Of a stretch of DNA of 64,000 bases, positions 46,082 to 55,800 are shown in pieces. The DNA lies in the NCBI GenBank assembly GCA_019359695.1, contig JAHHGV010000028.1, positions 54,219 to 118,218 of the forward strand. The letters run 5' to 3'. Source of the DNA: Brasilonema angustatum HA4187-MV1 (GTDB lineage: Bacteria; Cyanobacteriota; Cyanobacteriia; Cyanobacteriales; Nostocaceae). The notes beneath the pieces were generated by a model that worked only from the letters and a program-made list of their open reading frames with translations, did not search any database and was not told the origin of the DNA. Numbering within the stretch: the stretch's first letter is position 1; the number at the start of each line of letters is the position of its first letter. The translations under genes and the position numbers were made by a program.

Positions 46082-46900
46082 ATGAATGACCAAGAGATGA
46101 AGAGCAAAATCAGTCGTGAGAGAGATTATTTACTGCAAAGGCTTTGGGACGCAAGAGTCATTGTATGTCTAGTATTGATTGCAGTGCTGGTGAGAATAGG
46201 CTATGGCGATAATAGACTCGCTCCTGCACAAGTTGTTAATACATATGATCTTAGCAAAAAGACAGACAATTTTACAGGTGAAACCGTGACAGTGAGAAGC
46301 CAACCGATAAAAAAAGTAGGTTTAGCTTCTTTCACGGTAAGTGATCAAAGATTATTAGGCGGCGAGCCTGTAGTAGTAGTGAACGCTTCGGGTCTAGCTT
46401 TCGATTTACCAACTGACAATGATACAAGAGTTCAAGTGACGGGTGATGTCCGTAACTTAAATATTCAAAGTATTGAGCGGGATTATAATCTCAATTTGCA
46501 GGACAAATCCTATAAAAATTATATCAATAAACCTGCGATCATTGCTAAGTCAATTCTATTAGCGCCTAGAGTTGGACAAATTACCCAAAACCCTCGCAAG
46601 TACTATGGTACAAGGGTTGCAGTTACGGGTAGTGTTGATAATATTCAAAGTCCCGTTTTGTTCACACTCGATGAAAGTTACTCCCTAGGTGCAGAAAATT
46701 TATTGGTTTTATTCATCGCAACACCAAAAAGGGTGATTAACAAAAATCAAACAGTAGGTATGGTGGGTGTTGTTCGTCCTTTTGTGGTTGCAGATATTGA
46801 ACGAGAATACCGCATGACTTGGGATCAGAGGGTGAGACAACAGTTGGAAGCAGATTACAAAAATAAGCCTGTATTCGTTGCTGACACTATATACCCATAA
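46082..46900 (+). CDS. Membrane-anchored protein with two OB-like repeats
   Basis: 272 residues. One membrane span near 27-44 (VIVCLVLIAVLVRIG), then an extracytoplasmic part with two similar beta-rich modules. Each begins with a FTGETVTVRSQPIKKVG- or YYGTRVAVTGSVDNIQS-type strand pair, followed by a value strand and a V...GMVGVVRPF closing strand. The pattern suggests two OB folds of the type that bind small molecules or oligosaccharides. I do not recognise a named family. It has its own 5' region and no operon partner. Confidence 0.72.
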   Translation: MNDQEMKSKISRERDYLLQRLWDARVIVCLVLIAVLVRIGYGDNRLAPAQVVNTYDLSKKTDNFTGETVTVRSQPIKKVGLASFTVSDQRLLGGEPVVVVNASGLAFDLPTDNDTRVQVTGDVRNLNIQSIERDYNLNLQDKSYKNYINKPAIIAKSILLAPRVGQITQNPRKYYGTRVAVTGSVDNIQSPVLFTLDESYSLGAENLLVLFIATPKRVINKNQTVGMVGVVRPFVVADIEREYRMTWDQRVRQQLEADYKNKPVFVADTIYP

Positions 46901-46979
46901 ATAACTCTATTATCTCTACTAGCTTGAATGACTTAGAAGGCGCAGGTTTAAGAGGTCGTTGAAAATAGGGTCTGTCCCG

Positions 46980-47957
46980 TTACAAAATAGGGCGGTGAGC
47001 AAATGCAACCCACTCGTCTAATCGTTTACAATCAACGATCTCAAATCCTGCTTTTGTTAGAGCTTTGTCAACATTATCCTCATGGGAGGCAGTAAAACCA
47101 GCTGTAATCAAAAGTCCCCCGTGTGCATCAGTTTGACGCAGCGCACGCTGGAAGTCATCAGCAAGAGCAATATGCATTCGTGCCAAAATATTCGCGACAA
47201 TGAGGTCAAAAGTTTTTGTATCTTTGATGCTTGACACATTGTCGATAATGTCTCCACCCATCCAATGCCCCATTTCACTTCCAGATCCCAAGCTTCCTTT
47301 GATCACTTTTACCTGCTGTTCTACCCCGTTACAACGTACAGCGTCTTGAGTGGCTTCTACAGCAATGCGATCGTTGTCTAATGCCAAGACATTTGCCCCA
47401 AGCTTCGCCATTGCCACACTCAGAATACCTGAACCTGAACCCAAGTCTAAGACATTCATTGTGGGGATGATGTAATGCTCAAGCAGTTGAAGGCTGAGAA
47501 TGGTTGCTGGGTGTAAACCACTGCCAAAACAGAGGGTTGTCTTCAGTCTCAAAGTGACTTCGTCTGCTGTTTGGGATTGATAAGATGCATCAGAAGTAAG
47601 GACAACGAAGCGTTTCCCAATCCGATGAATTCTGGAGTTGAGTCCGTTTGCGTCTGTGGGTTTGTCTTCAACCACAGTCGTCTGTATCGTAGTCGTTAGT
47701 CCAGTACGGTGCAAAGGCGAGAGCAAATTAACAATTTTTTCTACACGTGTCCTCGACTGGGCATCTAGTGGTAGATATAAGTAAATCGTGAATGTCCAGA
47801 TCGGATGTGCAACATCTTGATCATCTGGGTGGGGTAGGTTAGCTTCTGTATATTCTACGATATTAATGTCACTAATATTGATAGTCTCTGCAAGCAGCGT
47901 ACGAACCCAATCAATAGCCTCGTGTGTTGTATCAAGGCTTAACTCTATCCACGGCAT
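46980..47957 (-). CDS. prmA: Ribosomal protein L11 methyltransferase (PrmA)
   Basis: 325 residues. The N-terminal alpha/beta substrate-recognition domain (WIELSLDTTHEAIDWV) is followed by a Rossmann methyltransferase with motif I VLDLGSGSGILSVAMAKLGA, the acidic LALDNDRIAVEA strand, and LIVANILARMHI, where family members have N-[I/L]-L-A. PrmA trimethylates ribosomal protein L11 using SAM. There is an insert of about 20 residues (SGSEMGHWMGGDIIDNVSSI) before motif IV, making it slightly longer than usual. Upstream lie heptamer repeats and cysE on the same strand. Confidence 0.93.
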   Translation of the reverse strand: MPWIELSLDTTHEAIDWVRTLLAETINISDINIVEYTEANLPHPDDQDVAHPIWTFTIYLYLPLDAQSRTRVEKIVNLLSPLHRTGLTTTIQTTVVEDKPTDANGLNSRIHRIGKRFVVLTSDASYQSQTADEVTLRLKTTLCFGSGLHPATILSLQLLEHYIIPTMNVLDLGSGSGILSVAMAKLGANVLALDNDRIAVEATQDAVRCNGVEQQVKVIKGSLGSGSEMGHWMGGDIIDNVSSIKDTKTFDLIVANILARMHIALADDFQRALRQTDAHGGLLITAGFTASHEDNVDKALTKAGFEIVDCKRLDEWVAFAHRPIL

Positions 47958-48066
47958 ATTTTCTTTTCTTCCTTAGCGTGCAGTCTGCATTGCATAAAAC
48001 AAAAACTGACTGCACGGTGAAGCTACCGATCGCAGACAGCCTTTTCATCTTAACCAATGCTAGTAC

Positions 48067-48211
48067 TCAGTTATCAGTTATCAGTTACCAGTTATCAGTT
48101 ACCAGTTATCAGTTATCAGGTAGGAAACGGACTCGTCCACCCCTTGTTCCCTATTCCCTGTTCCCTATTCCCTGTTCCCTGTTCCCTGTTCCCTGTTCCC
48201 TGTTCCCTGTT
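48067..48211. repeat. Heptamer tandem-repeat arrays
   Basis: 48067-48119 consists of alternating AGTTATC and AGTTACC heptamers. 48143-48211 consists of about ten TTCCCTG/TTCCCTA heptamers, the complement of the array at 577-615. They lie between prmA and cysE and are a typical, strain-variable cyanobacterial repeat class. Confidence 0.9.
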
Positions 48212-48218
48212 CACTGAT

Positions 48219-48944
48219 TTAAATCCCCGCACCATCTAAAAACTCTGAAATCACCAAATCACTATTGGACTTGCCATTGTTCGTTTGTGAGTCGCTGACT
48301 TGGAATGCGTGTACAGATGACTGCGCCTGTAATTCTTGGACTTGTTTTTCTAAAGCTTTGACTCGTTCAAATAAGGCGCGAATCACTTCTGCTTCCACAT
48401 CCCGGAGTTTATTGTGAGCCAGAACATCGGCGATTTCCTTACCCTGACGAGTCACGCGCCCTGGAACCCCTACGACTGTGGTGTTGCTAGGCACATCTCG
48501 CAGCACTACTGAACCTGCCCCAATGCGGACATGCTCCCCAATATTAATGTTGCCCAATACCTTAGCACCCGCTCCCACAACAACGTGATTGCCGAGAGTA
48601 GGATGGCGCTTTCCTGTCTCTTTGCCAGTACCACCTAGGGTAACTCCTTGGTAAATTAAGCTGTAGTCGCCCACCACCGCTGTCTCACCAATCACCACTC
48701 CCATACCGTGGTCAATAAAAACTCCCGTACCAATCTTTGCTCCTGGGTGAATCTCAATCCCAGTCAAAAACCGACTGATATGGGAGATAAACCGAGGTAT
48801 GAAGGGAATCCCCGTTTGATAAAGCCAGTGTGCCACTCGATGCAAGAGCATGGCTTGAAAACCTGGGTAACAGAACAACACTTCCAGCCAGTTACGGGCT
48901 GCTGGATCACGCTCATAAATCGTTCGCAAATCAGTTAGCAGCAT
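48219..48944 (-). CDS. cysE: Serine O-acetyltransferase
   Basis: 241 residues. It makes O-acetylserine from serine and acetyl-CoA, the first step of cysteine synthesis. The N-terminal helical domain ([20 protein letters not shown], residues 12-31) is followed by a left-handed beta-helix of hexapeptide repeats with [26 protein letters not shown] and [12 protein letters not shown]. The catalytic His-Asp arrangement (HGMGVV) is present. The Gln/Glu-rich tail ([15 protein letters not shown]) is short and coiled. An Rrf2 regulator of a type often tied to cysteine or Fe-S metabolism is divergent upstream. Confidence 0.95.
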   Translation of the reverse strand: MLLTDLRTIYERDPAARNWLEVLFCYPGFQAMLLHRVAHWLYQTGIPFIPRFISHISRFLTGIEIHPGAKIGTGVFIDHGMGVVIGETAVVGDYSLIYQGVTLGGTGKETGKRHPTLGNHVVVGAGAKVLGNINIGEHVRIGAGSVVLRDVPSNTTVVGVPGRVTRQGKEIADVLAHNKLRDVEAEVIRALFERVKALEKQVQELQAQSSVHAFQVSDSQTNNGKSNSDLVISEFLDGAGI

Positions 48945-49008
48945 AATTTGTTCCTATCTCGGGAAGTTTATAACAATTCAAAATTCAACAGCCTTGAGTC
49001 GAACCTGT

Positions 49009-49173
49009 GTAAAACTGGGCAACCCTCTCTACGAGTACTCGTGGTGCGCCTTACAGATACTCGTGGAGAGGGCAAAAAAGGCGCTTCATTCTCAATTATT
49101 GAACTTATTGATGAATTATTCCGCCTTTTTTGCCTTAGCGTAGCGAGCCGTAGGCTGGGTTGCCCAGTTTTAC
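49009..49173. mobile_element. MITE-like nested palindrome, 165 bp
   Basis: Perfect 17-bp terminal inverted repeats: GTAAAACTGGGCAACCC (49009-49025) and its complement (49157-49173). Inside are two further hairpins: 49025-49037 with 49058-49070 (13 bp, one mismatch), and 49071-49083 with 49122-49134 (perfect 13 bp, GGCAAAAAAGGCG). A non-autonomous transposable element or a structured RNA-forming repeat is likely. Confidence 0.75.
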
Positions 49174-49369
49174 ATACTTTTAATGAAAGCCCCCACACCA
49201 AATATCAACAGACAAGTCAAGTGTGTAAGTTATGTAATCAATGAAATCATTTGTAGGAATTGTCTTGGATAATCTACTGCAAATCGATAATATTATGATA
49301 ATTTATGAATAACTAGCGCAATTTTATTACATTTAACACTCCCATGAGAATGAATCTGTCATAAAAATA

Positions 49370-49383
49370 CGATAAACTTATCG
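49370..49383. promoter_or_regulatory. Operator-like inverted repeat before Rrf2 gene
   Basis: CGATAA-AC-TTATCG, perfect 6-bp arms with a 2-base spacer, ending 12 bases before the Rrf2 start codon. A following partial copy (ATAAAC) is present. Position and symmetry suggest autoregulation. Confidence 0.5.
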
Positions 49384-49395
49384 ATAAACAGTAGT

Positions 49396-49866
49396 ATGTT
49401 GAGTACGGACTTGAATAGCCAAAACTATACTCTTTTGGATCTGTCTTCCAAAGTTGAATACGCGCTGCTAGCACTTTTAGAACTAGCAAGCAACAAGGAA
49501 AAAAAAACTCCTCTCACTATGAGTGAAATGACTGCTAAACAACCCATACCTGAACGCTATCTGGAACAAATTTTGACCAGTTTGCGGCGAGCAGGTGTAA
49601 TACAGAGTCATCGTGGCTCGCGAGGAGGCTTTGTTCTAGCTCGTGAACCTTGGCAAATCACCTTGCTGGAGATTGTCACTTTGGTAGAAGGAGAACGTAA
49701 AGACAGAGAACCCTCTGTGACTTCCACTTTAGAAAGGGATTTGGTTCATGAGATCTGGGATCAAGCCAACACCGCCTGTATTAAGGTTTTACAGAACTAT
49801 ACACTCCAAGATTTGTATCAGCAAAGAGAAGCTCGCTTGCAGCAAGGTCCAATGTATTATATTTAG
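49396..49866 (+). CDS. Rrf2-family transcriptional regulator
   Basis: 156 residues. An N-terminal winged helix (SSKVEYALLALLELASNKEK, then IPERYLEQILTSLRRAGVIQSHRGSRGGFVLAR) is typical of Rrf2 proteins. The three Fe-S-binding cysteines of IscR/NsrR members are absent; only one Cys is visible, near residue 133. So it may sense a small molecule or a protein partner, as CymR does. cysE is divergent, and cysteine-related control is a reasonable guess. A palindrome just upstream suggests autoregulation. A paralogue at 57825 shares the C-terminal ending (MYYI). Confidence 0.9.
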   Translation: MLSTDLNSQNYTLLDLSSKVEYALLALLELASNKEKKTPLTMSEMTAKQPIPERYLEQILTSLRRAGVIQSHRGSRGGFVLAREPWQITLLEIVTLVEGERKDREPSVTSTLERDLVHEIWDQANTACIKVLQNYTLQDLYQQREARLQQGPMYYI

Positions 49867-50252
49867 ACATTCTCGCAATTACCATATGCAGATACCAAAA
49901 AACGTTATAGCATTAGGCAGGCGAATTCTTGTCGTTTGTTTCAAAGAGATTCCCAAACAGTTGGAGATCGTTCCTCACCGAACCAGTCACTTCTGCCAAA
50001 GATTCTATTGAAATGAGGATGGAGGAAATAACAGAAGAAGTAGACGACTCAAGTTTTATCAGAGAAACCATCCTGGTTGACCCAACAGCCACCTCACACA
50101 GGAATCACAAAGATTCAATGATCGGATTTACCAGGGACTACCATCTTATTCTAACAATGCTTGTAAAAAGGTGCAGCGTGCAGGGGTTGAGTCTACTAAA
50201 CGTGTAAAAATCAGCACGACTCCGTACTCCTAACACTCCACACTCAGTATCA
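49867..50252. other. Gap between convergent genes, no gene seen
   Basis: About 390 bp. Two short plus-strand frames (49748-50011, which starts inside the Rrf2 gene, and 49929-50207) have no recognisable features and no good ribosome-binding site. I see nothing else in it. Confidence 0.5.
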
Positions 50253-50696
50253 TCACTCAACTATAACTGTGTTTAATGACTCCAGAGGAAAACTAAAGAC
50301 GTAATAGACAACCCCAATTCCAAGAAGTATAACAGCAAGGCTAGAGAGGATGACCAATCGGCCTGCTGGTTGGTAGGTATCCTCCTCAATATCACGGCGT
50401 ACAGCAAGATAATGCTGGGTTGAAAGCATGACTGTCAACAAACCAACTAATGAAAAGGCTAAACCTAACTTCCAACCATCACCCGGAGCTTGAGGTGCAA
50501 GAGGAGGACGAAGAATACGCAAGCGGACAATCAAAACACCAAACCCCATTAAGGAAATTCCACTCCTCATCCATGCAAGATAAGTACGTTCATTTGCTAA
50601 ATGTTCCCGCACTTTATCTGTTGAACTAGGTTTATTTGACTTTTCTTTTTCTGAAGTTTCTGCATTAGCCTTCATAAATTTGAATGGTAGTTGCAT
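50253..50696 (-). CDS. DUF202 (YidH-like) membrane protein
   Basis: 147 residues. A polar N-terminus (about 40 residues) is followed by the DUF202 signature REHLANERTYLAWMRSGISL and three membrane spans (about 45-62, 78-97, 113-133). The function of this family is not established; members are small inner-membrane proteins in many bacteria. There are alternative starts at residue 1 or the Met at residue 8. The gene stands alone, with an AT-rich 600-bp region upstream. Confidence 0.88.
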   Translation of the reverse strand: MQLPFKFMKANAETSEKEKSNKPSSTDKVREHLANERTYLAWMRSGISLMGFGVLIVRLRILRPPLAPQAPGDGWKLGLAFSLVGLLTVMLSTQHYLAVRRDIEEDTYQPAGRLVILSSLAVILLGIGVVYYVFSFPLESLNTVIVE

Positions 50697-51311
50697 ACAA
50701 AACTTTTTAATCTTTTTGATGAATTGGAATCAAGTTTACTTATGTGAAAGTTTCTTTTCCTCTGTCTTATTCTATATTCAAAATTTGACAAGAAAAATTA
50801 ATAGTGTTATCTTGATAATTGTGAATTATACCGGTTAATTAGTCAAATTTGACTGTATTCAACAATACTTTTTTTTAAAAATATTTGCTCACACAACAAT
50901 TTAAAACAAATTGAAATGACTTTCACTTGTTAAGACGGACTTGATATAGTAATCCTATTTGATTTTTTAAAATTGTGCATGTTCAGATTGCCGACTTATC
51001 AAATAAGTCTGTGATCTTGTTGTTCACAAATAATTTAGGACTGCTATATGATCTTTAATTTGGTTGAGCAACTTAATCAAAAAAAAAGAAAAACACTGTG
51101 ATTAACATCTAAAAAGTCATCTCAAGAGGACTTACGCTATCAGCCAGCCAAGAAGATAAGTTCTTGGCTGTCCAGTTGACACAACAAACGAGTGCTGTTC
51201 AGTGATTAATTGGTGCATTGAGAGCAGCTTGGAAAAGTATCATGATGTTTATCTTTTTTTATTGATATCAAGTCAAAAAAAATGACATTTTTTGACTCTT
51301 AACTTAATAAC
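50697..51311. other. AT-rich intergenic region, nothing recognised
   Basis: About 615 bp between two genes read on the minus strand. It must hold the promoter of the DUF202 gene. There is no open frame of note, no clear repeat, and only poor hairpins near 51150-51190. Confidence 0.5.
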
Positions 51312-52037
51312 TCAATTTTTTTCAACTTCAGATACTATTTCAGATGTTTTCCAAAGGTTCCTGTTTAGAGTTAGCAAACAAAAACTACCTGTGATAAAAG
51401 TGAGTACGGCTAAACTAGGATTTTCCAAAGTGTGACAGTCCACCAGAATCAAAACACCCAATCCAATCAGAACAAAGGGAATGAGTTGATGACCGTAGCG
51501 CGTTAGGGCATCCACCATAACTGGTATACGAGTTAACTGGTATGCTGCATAACACCAAACTCCCACCAGGGAGAAAAAGACTCCAAGGATAACTGCTAAA
51601 CTCTCCCAGGTACTGCTAGCAAACAACGGTGCGTAGATAGCAATGTTGTCACTCCCATTAGCTATTGTTACTGCAGCGACACTGTAGCTTTGGGGGGACA
51701 AAAAGCTAGTGAACCAGGGTCTATCTAATTCTTCTTGTTCTATCTGTGCTTCGGGATTATCGCTATCCTCCTGGTTTAACCAGCGAGTGATACCAATCAC
51801 AATAGGAGCAACTCCTAGCAATCCAATCCAAGACTGCGGTAGGATGAGACTGCCCAAGAAACTAGGCAGGCTAGCAATAACCAGGACACTGAAACCAAGG
51901 TATTGACCCGTAACGATGTGACGACGACGGAAGATTGCATTGACCTGAGAGAAAAACAAAGACAGAATCACAATGTCGTCAAGATTGGTAGCAGCGAAGG
52001 CAGACAGTCCAGTGGGAATTGCGGTATATAAGCTCAT
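51312..52037 (-). CDS. CadD-family (cadmium resistance) transporter-like protein
   Basis: About 241 residues from the ATG at 52037 (MSLYTAIPTGLSAFAATNLDD); the frame is open to 52100 but the added part is polar and not family-like. Five to six membrane spans are visible. The family hallmark ATNLDDIVIL in the first span and the central ANGSDNIAIYAP block with paired acidic residues fit the CadD/LysE-type transporters. Substrate specificity (Cd2+, other cations, or quaternary compounds) is not established for the cyanobacterial members. Confidence 0.85.
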   Translation of the reverse strand: MSLYTAIPTGLSAFAATNLDDIVILSLFFSQVNAIFRRRHIVTGQYLGFSVLVIASLPSFLGSLILPQSWIGLLGVAPIVIGITRWLNQEDSDNPEAQIEQEELDRPWFTSFLSPQSYSVAAVTIANGSDNIAIYAPLFASSTWESLAVILGVFFSLVGVWCYAAYQLTRIPVMVDALTRYGHQLIPFVLIGLGVLILVDCHTLENPSLAVLTFITGSFCLLTLNRNLWKTSEIVSEVEKN

Positions 52038-52083
52038 TTGGTGTTTATCCTTAATTCTTGTGTTCGCGTTGTCTGAGGTAACC

Positions 52084-52338
52084 TTACCTTTCCTCATCAA
52101 GCGATGAAGAAATCACCACTGGGCAAGGAGTTGCAAATGTGTCGTGAATTTCATCGATACCCTTCTGCATTGAGCGAATGATTGCTGGAGAACGGCGTCT
52201 TTGCATGAAGAACCAGCCACAAGTCACCAGCAGATAGATCAAGAAGTAGTGGGAGCGATGACGGCAAACGATTGTGCCAGTACTTCTCCAAATGATAGAC
52301 AGTTCGGCTTTAACCTGTGAGCACTCTTTTTGTGTCGA
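52084..52338 (-). other. Possible decayed or short membrane-protein coding stretch
   Basis: An unbroken minus-strand frame of about 85 codons directly upstream of the CadD-type gene, ending in TAA at 52084-52086. It reads as protein-like sequence with one hydrophobic span (HYFLIYLLVTCGWFFMQRRR) and a polar tail (SPAIIRSMQKGIDEIHDTF). It lacks an ATG until the span itself, so it is either a small gene with a GTG/TTG start or the C-terminal remnant of a larger one. Confidence 0.3.
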
Positions 52339-52637
52339 GTTTGGTCAGTAATGGTCATGTGAGCAAATTTCCAACAGTGTAGATGTCTTCGTAAAACTGG
52401 TAAACTTTAGCCTTAACAAGGTTCCTCTGCTGTGGCACAGTCTCACTTTATTGCTCCGTATCAGTAAAAGCAAATATTCTTTTTTGTCAAAGTCATAGAT
52501 TGAATTTATTAATTTTTCTATTCTTTTTTTGATCAAAACTAGGGCAGATAATTTAATAAATTTAATAATTTTTTTATAGATAGGACAAGTATTATCCCTT
52601 TTGTCCTATATTAAATAAAAAGGCATAGAAAAAGCCG
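52101..52637. other. Upstream region of CadD-like gene and XRE gene
   Basis: Apart from the possible coding remnant (52084-52338) and the inverted repeat at 52580-52609, I see no gene. The last 130 bases are very AT-rich. Confidence 0.45.
52580..52609. promoter_or_regulatory. Inverted repeat upstream of XRE gene, operator candidate
   Basis: ATAGGACAA (52580-52588) and TTGTCCTAT (52601-52609) are perfect 9-bp arms separated by 12 bases, ending 28 bp before the XRE start. The spacing, about two helical turns centre to centre, suits a dimeric HTH repressor, likely the XRE protein itself. Confidence 0.5.
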
Positions 52638-52892
52638 ATGCCAATTACAAAGCCAAGCTCCACCTCAGATTTAGTCCGTGAACTGCGCCAACACCTCAAT
52701 CTTTCTCAAGAACGGTTTGCTGCACAATTAGGTGTTTCATTCAAAACCGTGAATCGTTGGGAGAACGGACATAGTACGCCGTCCCCAATGGCACTTAAGT
52801 TGATTAAAGACCAGCTGGTGCGGATGGGTGTGTCGGGAAAAGCATTATTGAATCAGTATTTCCCAGAGATGGAGCTTGGCGATGACCTGTGA
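52638..52892 (+). CDS. XRE-family HTH regulator
   Basis: 84 residues, essentially one HTH_XRE domain: LVRELRQHLNLSQERFAAQLGVSF, then KTVNRWENGHSTPSPMALKLI. A short tail follows. It overlaps the next gene, a hybrid sensor kinase, by 11 bp if that gene starts at 52882, so the two are co-translated. The pairing of a tiny XRE protein with a large hybrid kinase is recurrent in cyanobacteria (inference from memory). The palindrome at 52580-52609 is its probable target. Confidence 0.9.
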   Translation: MPITKPSSTSDLVRELRQHLNLSQERFAAQLGVSFKTVNRWENGHSTPSPMALKLIKDQLVRMGVSGKALLNQYFPEMELGDDL

Positions 52893-55800
52893 AAAGCAAA
52901 AGCAGATTAATCTAGAAGACATTCTGATTACGGAAGAACTGTCTCGTCGCTTGCCCAAAACAATTGACTTGCAAGCCGAGAACCAAGCCCTGCATACTCT
53001 GGCTCGGCAACTAGCTCAATCGCCGCAAATTATGCTCAAAACCCTTGTTGGTGTAGCGAGGGATCTTTGTCAAGCGGGAACTGCTGGGGTCAGCTTACTA
53101 GATCTCACCCCCACAGGAGAGTCAATTTTCCATTGGGTAGCACTGGCTGGAGAGTTTGAGGAATATGAGCAGGGGACATGCCCAGGCGATTTTAGCCCTT
53201 GTGGGGTGTGTCTAGAACGGCGATCGCCCCAGCTTTTTTTGTACCCCGAACGGTATTTTACTTATTTACAACAAGCGAAACCCGCGATTATTGAAAGTTT
53301 AGTCATTCCTTTAGTCATTGATGAGCAACCGCTAGGCACGATTTGGATCGTGTCTCACGATGAGCAACGGCACTTCGATAGCGAAGATGTGCGGCTGATG
53401 ACGAGTTTGGCAAACATTACTGCTGCTGCTTTAGGTAGCAGTCGCGCCTGTCAAACGGCTATTGATGCTCAACAGGCACTGCACGAGAGCCAAGCCCACA
53501 TGCAGAGCCTGCTCACAAATATACCAGGGATGGTTTATCGCTATATTTCCGGAGCCGATGGTTCAGATCGCTTTACCTTTGTTAATTCGGGTTGCTGTGA
53601 CTTGTTTGAAGTAGAGCCATCAGCGGCGTTAGAAGACGCTGGTTTAATTTGGAACCAGATTCATCCTAACGATCGCTCCTCATTTCAAGCGTCGGTTATT
53701 ACAGCCGTTGAGAACTTTCTTGCTTGGGACTGGCAAGGCAGAATTATTACGCCTAGTGGCAAACTCAAGTGGATTCAAGGCAGGTCGAGTGGGTTACGAA
53801 CCGCAGACGGAGATGTTTGGGACGGCTGGCTGATAAATATTACAGATCGCAAACAAATCGAACAAGCCCTGCGAGAAAGTGAGGAGCTAAAGCAACGTGT
53901 TCTCGATAGCAGTAAAGACTGCATCAAAGTTTTAACTTTAAACAGCGAAATCCTCTACATTAGTAAAAATGGGCTGTGCCTCTTAGAAATCGACGATCCT
54001 GCATCTGTCCTCAATGCTGACTGGGCTAGTTTTTGGCAGGGCGAAGATTATGAAAATGCTCAAGCCGCGCTCGCCGCTGCTAGAATAGGGAATATTGGTC
54101 GATTTCAAGGGTATTGTCTCACTCTAAAGGGTCAGCCGAAATGGTGGGATGTTATCGTCACACCGATTTTAGATGCGTCCGGACAAGTTGTCCAAATCTT
54201 ATGCATTTCACGGGATATTACCACAGCAAAGCGAATTGAAGCTGATCGCCAACAAGCTGAAATGGCGCTGCGAGAAGCACACGTGCAATTAGAATCTGCT
54301 TTGGCGGCTGGATCAGTTTACACCTGGCGCTGGAACATTCCCACTGATCGCGTCATTGTTAATACTGCGTTTGCTCACTTGTTTGCCGTAGATCCGGCGA
54401 TCGCGACCACAGAAGGATTGCCCATCGAGCTGTTTATCGATGCCATCCACGAAGAAGACCGCGATAGCGTTTCGGCCGCAATTAATCAAGCGATGTCATC
54501 GGGTAAGGGCTATGCCGCCCAATACCGCGTTCGGACTGTCAGTGGCGGGGAGCGATGGCTGTCGGCATGCGGGCGAGTCGAGTATGATGCGGCTGGCAAC
54601 CCCGTTTCTTTTCCTGGCGCACTAGTTGATATTACCTATCTAAAACTTGCCGAAGATGCCTTGCGCGGTTCGGAAGAACGCTATCGAACGCTGTTTGAGT
54701 CCATTGATGATGGCTTCTGCATCATCGAAATGCTGTTTGATGAAAACAATACGCCGATTGATTACCGCTTTTTGCAAACCAATCCGGCATTCGAGAAACA
54801 AACGGGACTCATACAAGCTGTTGGCAAAACGGCGCGTCAGCTCATTCCAAATCTTGAAGCTCACTGGTATGAGATTTACGGCAAAGTCGCACTGAGTGGC
54901 GAATCAATTCGCTTCGAGAATGGTTCTGAAGTGATGAACCGTTGGTTTGAGGTGTATGCCTGCCGTGTTGGACAGCCAAACAGCTGCAAAGTTGCCATTC
55001 TGTTCAAGGATATCACCGAGCGCAAGCGCATCGAAGCCGAACGAGAACAAATCCTGCAACGAGAACAAGCCGCCCGCGAAGCCGCTGAACGCGCAAATCA
55101 AATTAAAGATGAATTTTTAGCGGTACTGTCTCACGAGTTGCGATCGCCCCTCAACCCAATCTTAGGCTGGTCGAGTATGCTTCGCAACGGTAAATTAAAT
55201 GCCGCAAAAACAGCTTATGCTTTGGAAACAATCGAACGCAACGCTAAGCTACAGGTACAACTGATTGAGGATTTGTTAGATGTCTCTCGCATATTGCGTG
55301 GCAAACTCAGTCTCAACATGGCTAGAGTTAACCTGGCATCAACAATCGAAGCTGCAATGGAAACCGTACAGTTAGCAGCTCAAGCTAAATCGATTCGAGT
55401 TGAAACGGTGTTTGAAAAAGAGGTGGGGCAAATCCTTGGGGATTCTGCTCGCTTACAGCAAATCATCTGGAACTTACTTTCTAACGCTGTTAAGTTTACA
55501 CCCTCTGGTGGAAGCGTGGAAATTCAACTCAACAGCATGGGATCGCAAGCTCAAATTCAAGTTAAGGATACAGGCAAAGGTATTACTCCAGACTTCCTTC
55601 CCCATGTCTTTGAATACTTCCGCCAAGCCGATAGCACAACAACTCGAACATTTGGCGGATTAGGGTTAGGGTTGGCGATCGTTCGTCACTTGGTGGAACT
55701 GCACGGGGGAACCGTTCACGCAGACAGCCCAGGAGTAGGACAGGGGGCTACATTCACCGTCAGGCTGCCGGTTTTAAACGATCAAGGCTTCGGACATTTG

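Larger units (their letters stand above)
48945..49395. other. Intergenic region with nested-palindrome element and Rrf2 operator
   Basis: The divergent upstream region of cysE and the Rrf2 gene. It contains the 165-bp element at 49009-49173 and an operator-like site at 49370-49383. Open frames on both strands (48948-49244 and 48968-49201) are a product of the palindrome. Confidence 0.7.

Noticed and set aside
48067..48211. Possible CRISPR array
   Set aside because: Units are 7 bp without spacers; this is a heptamer tandem repeat, not repeat-spacer structure.
48991..49030. tRNA-like T-loop (GGTTCGACTC on the minus strand)
   Set aside because: The flanking bases do not pair as a T-stem and no acceptor, D or anticodon arm can be built.
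48948..49244. Two overlapping small frames on opposite strands
   Set aside because: They come from the palindromic element; both strands encode mirror versions of the same sequence.
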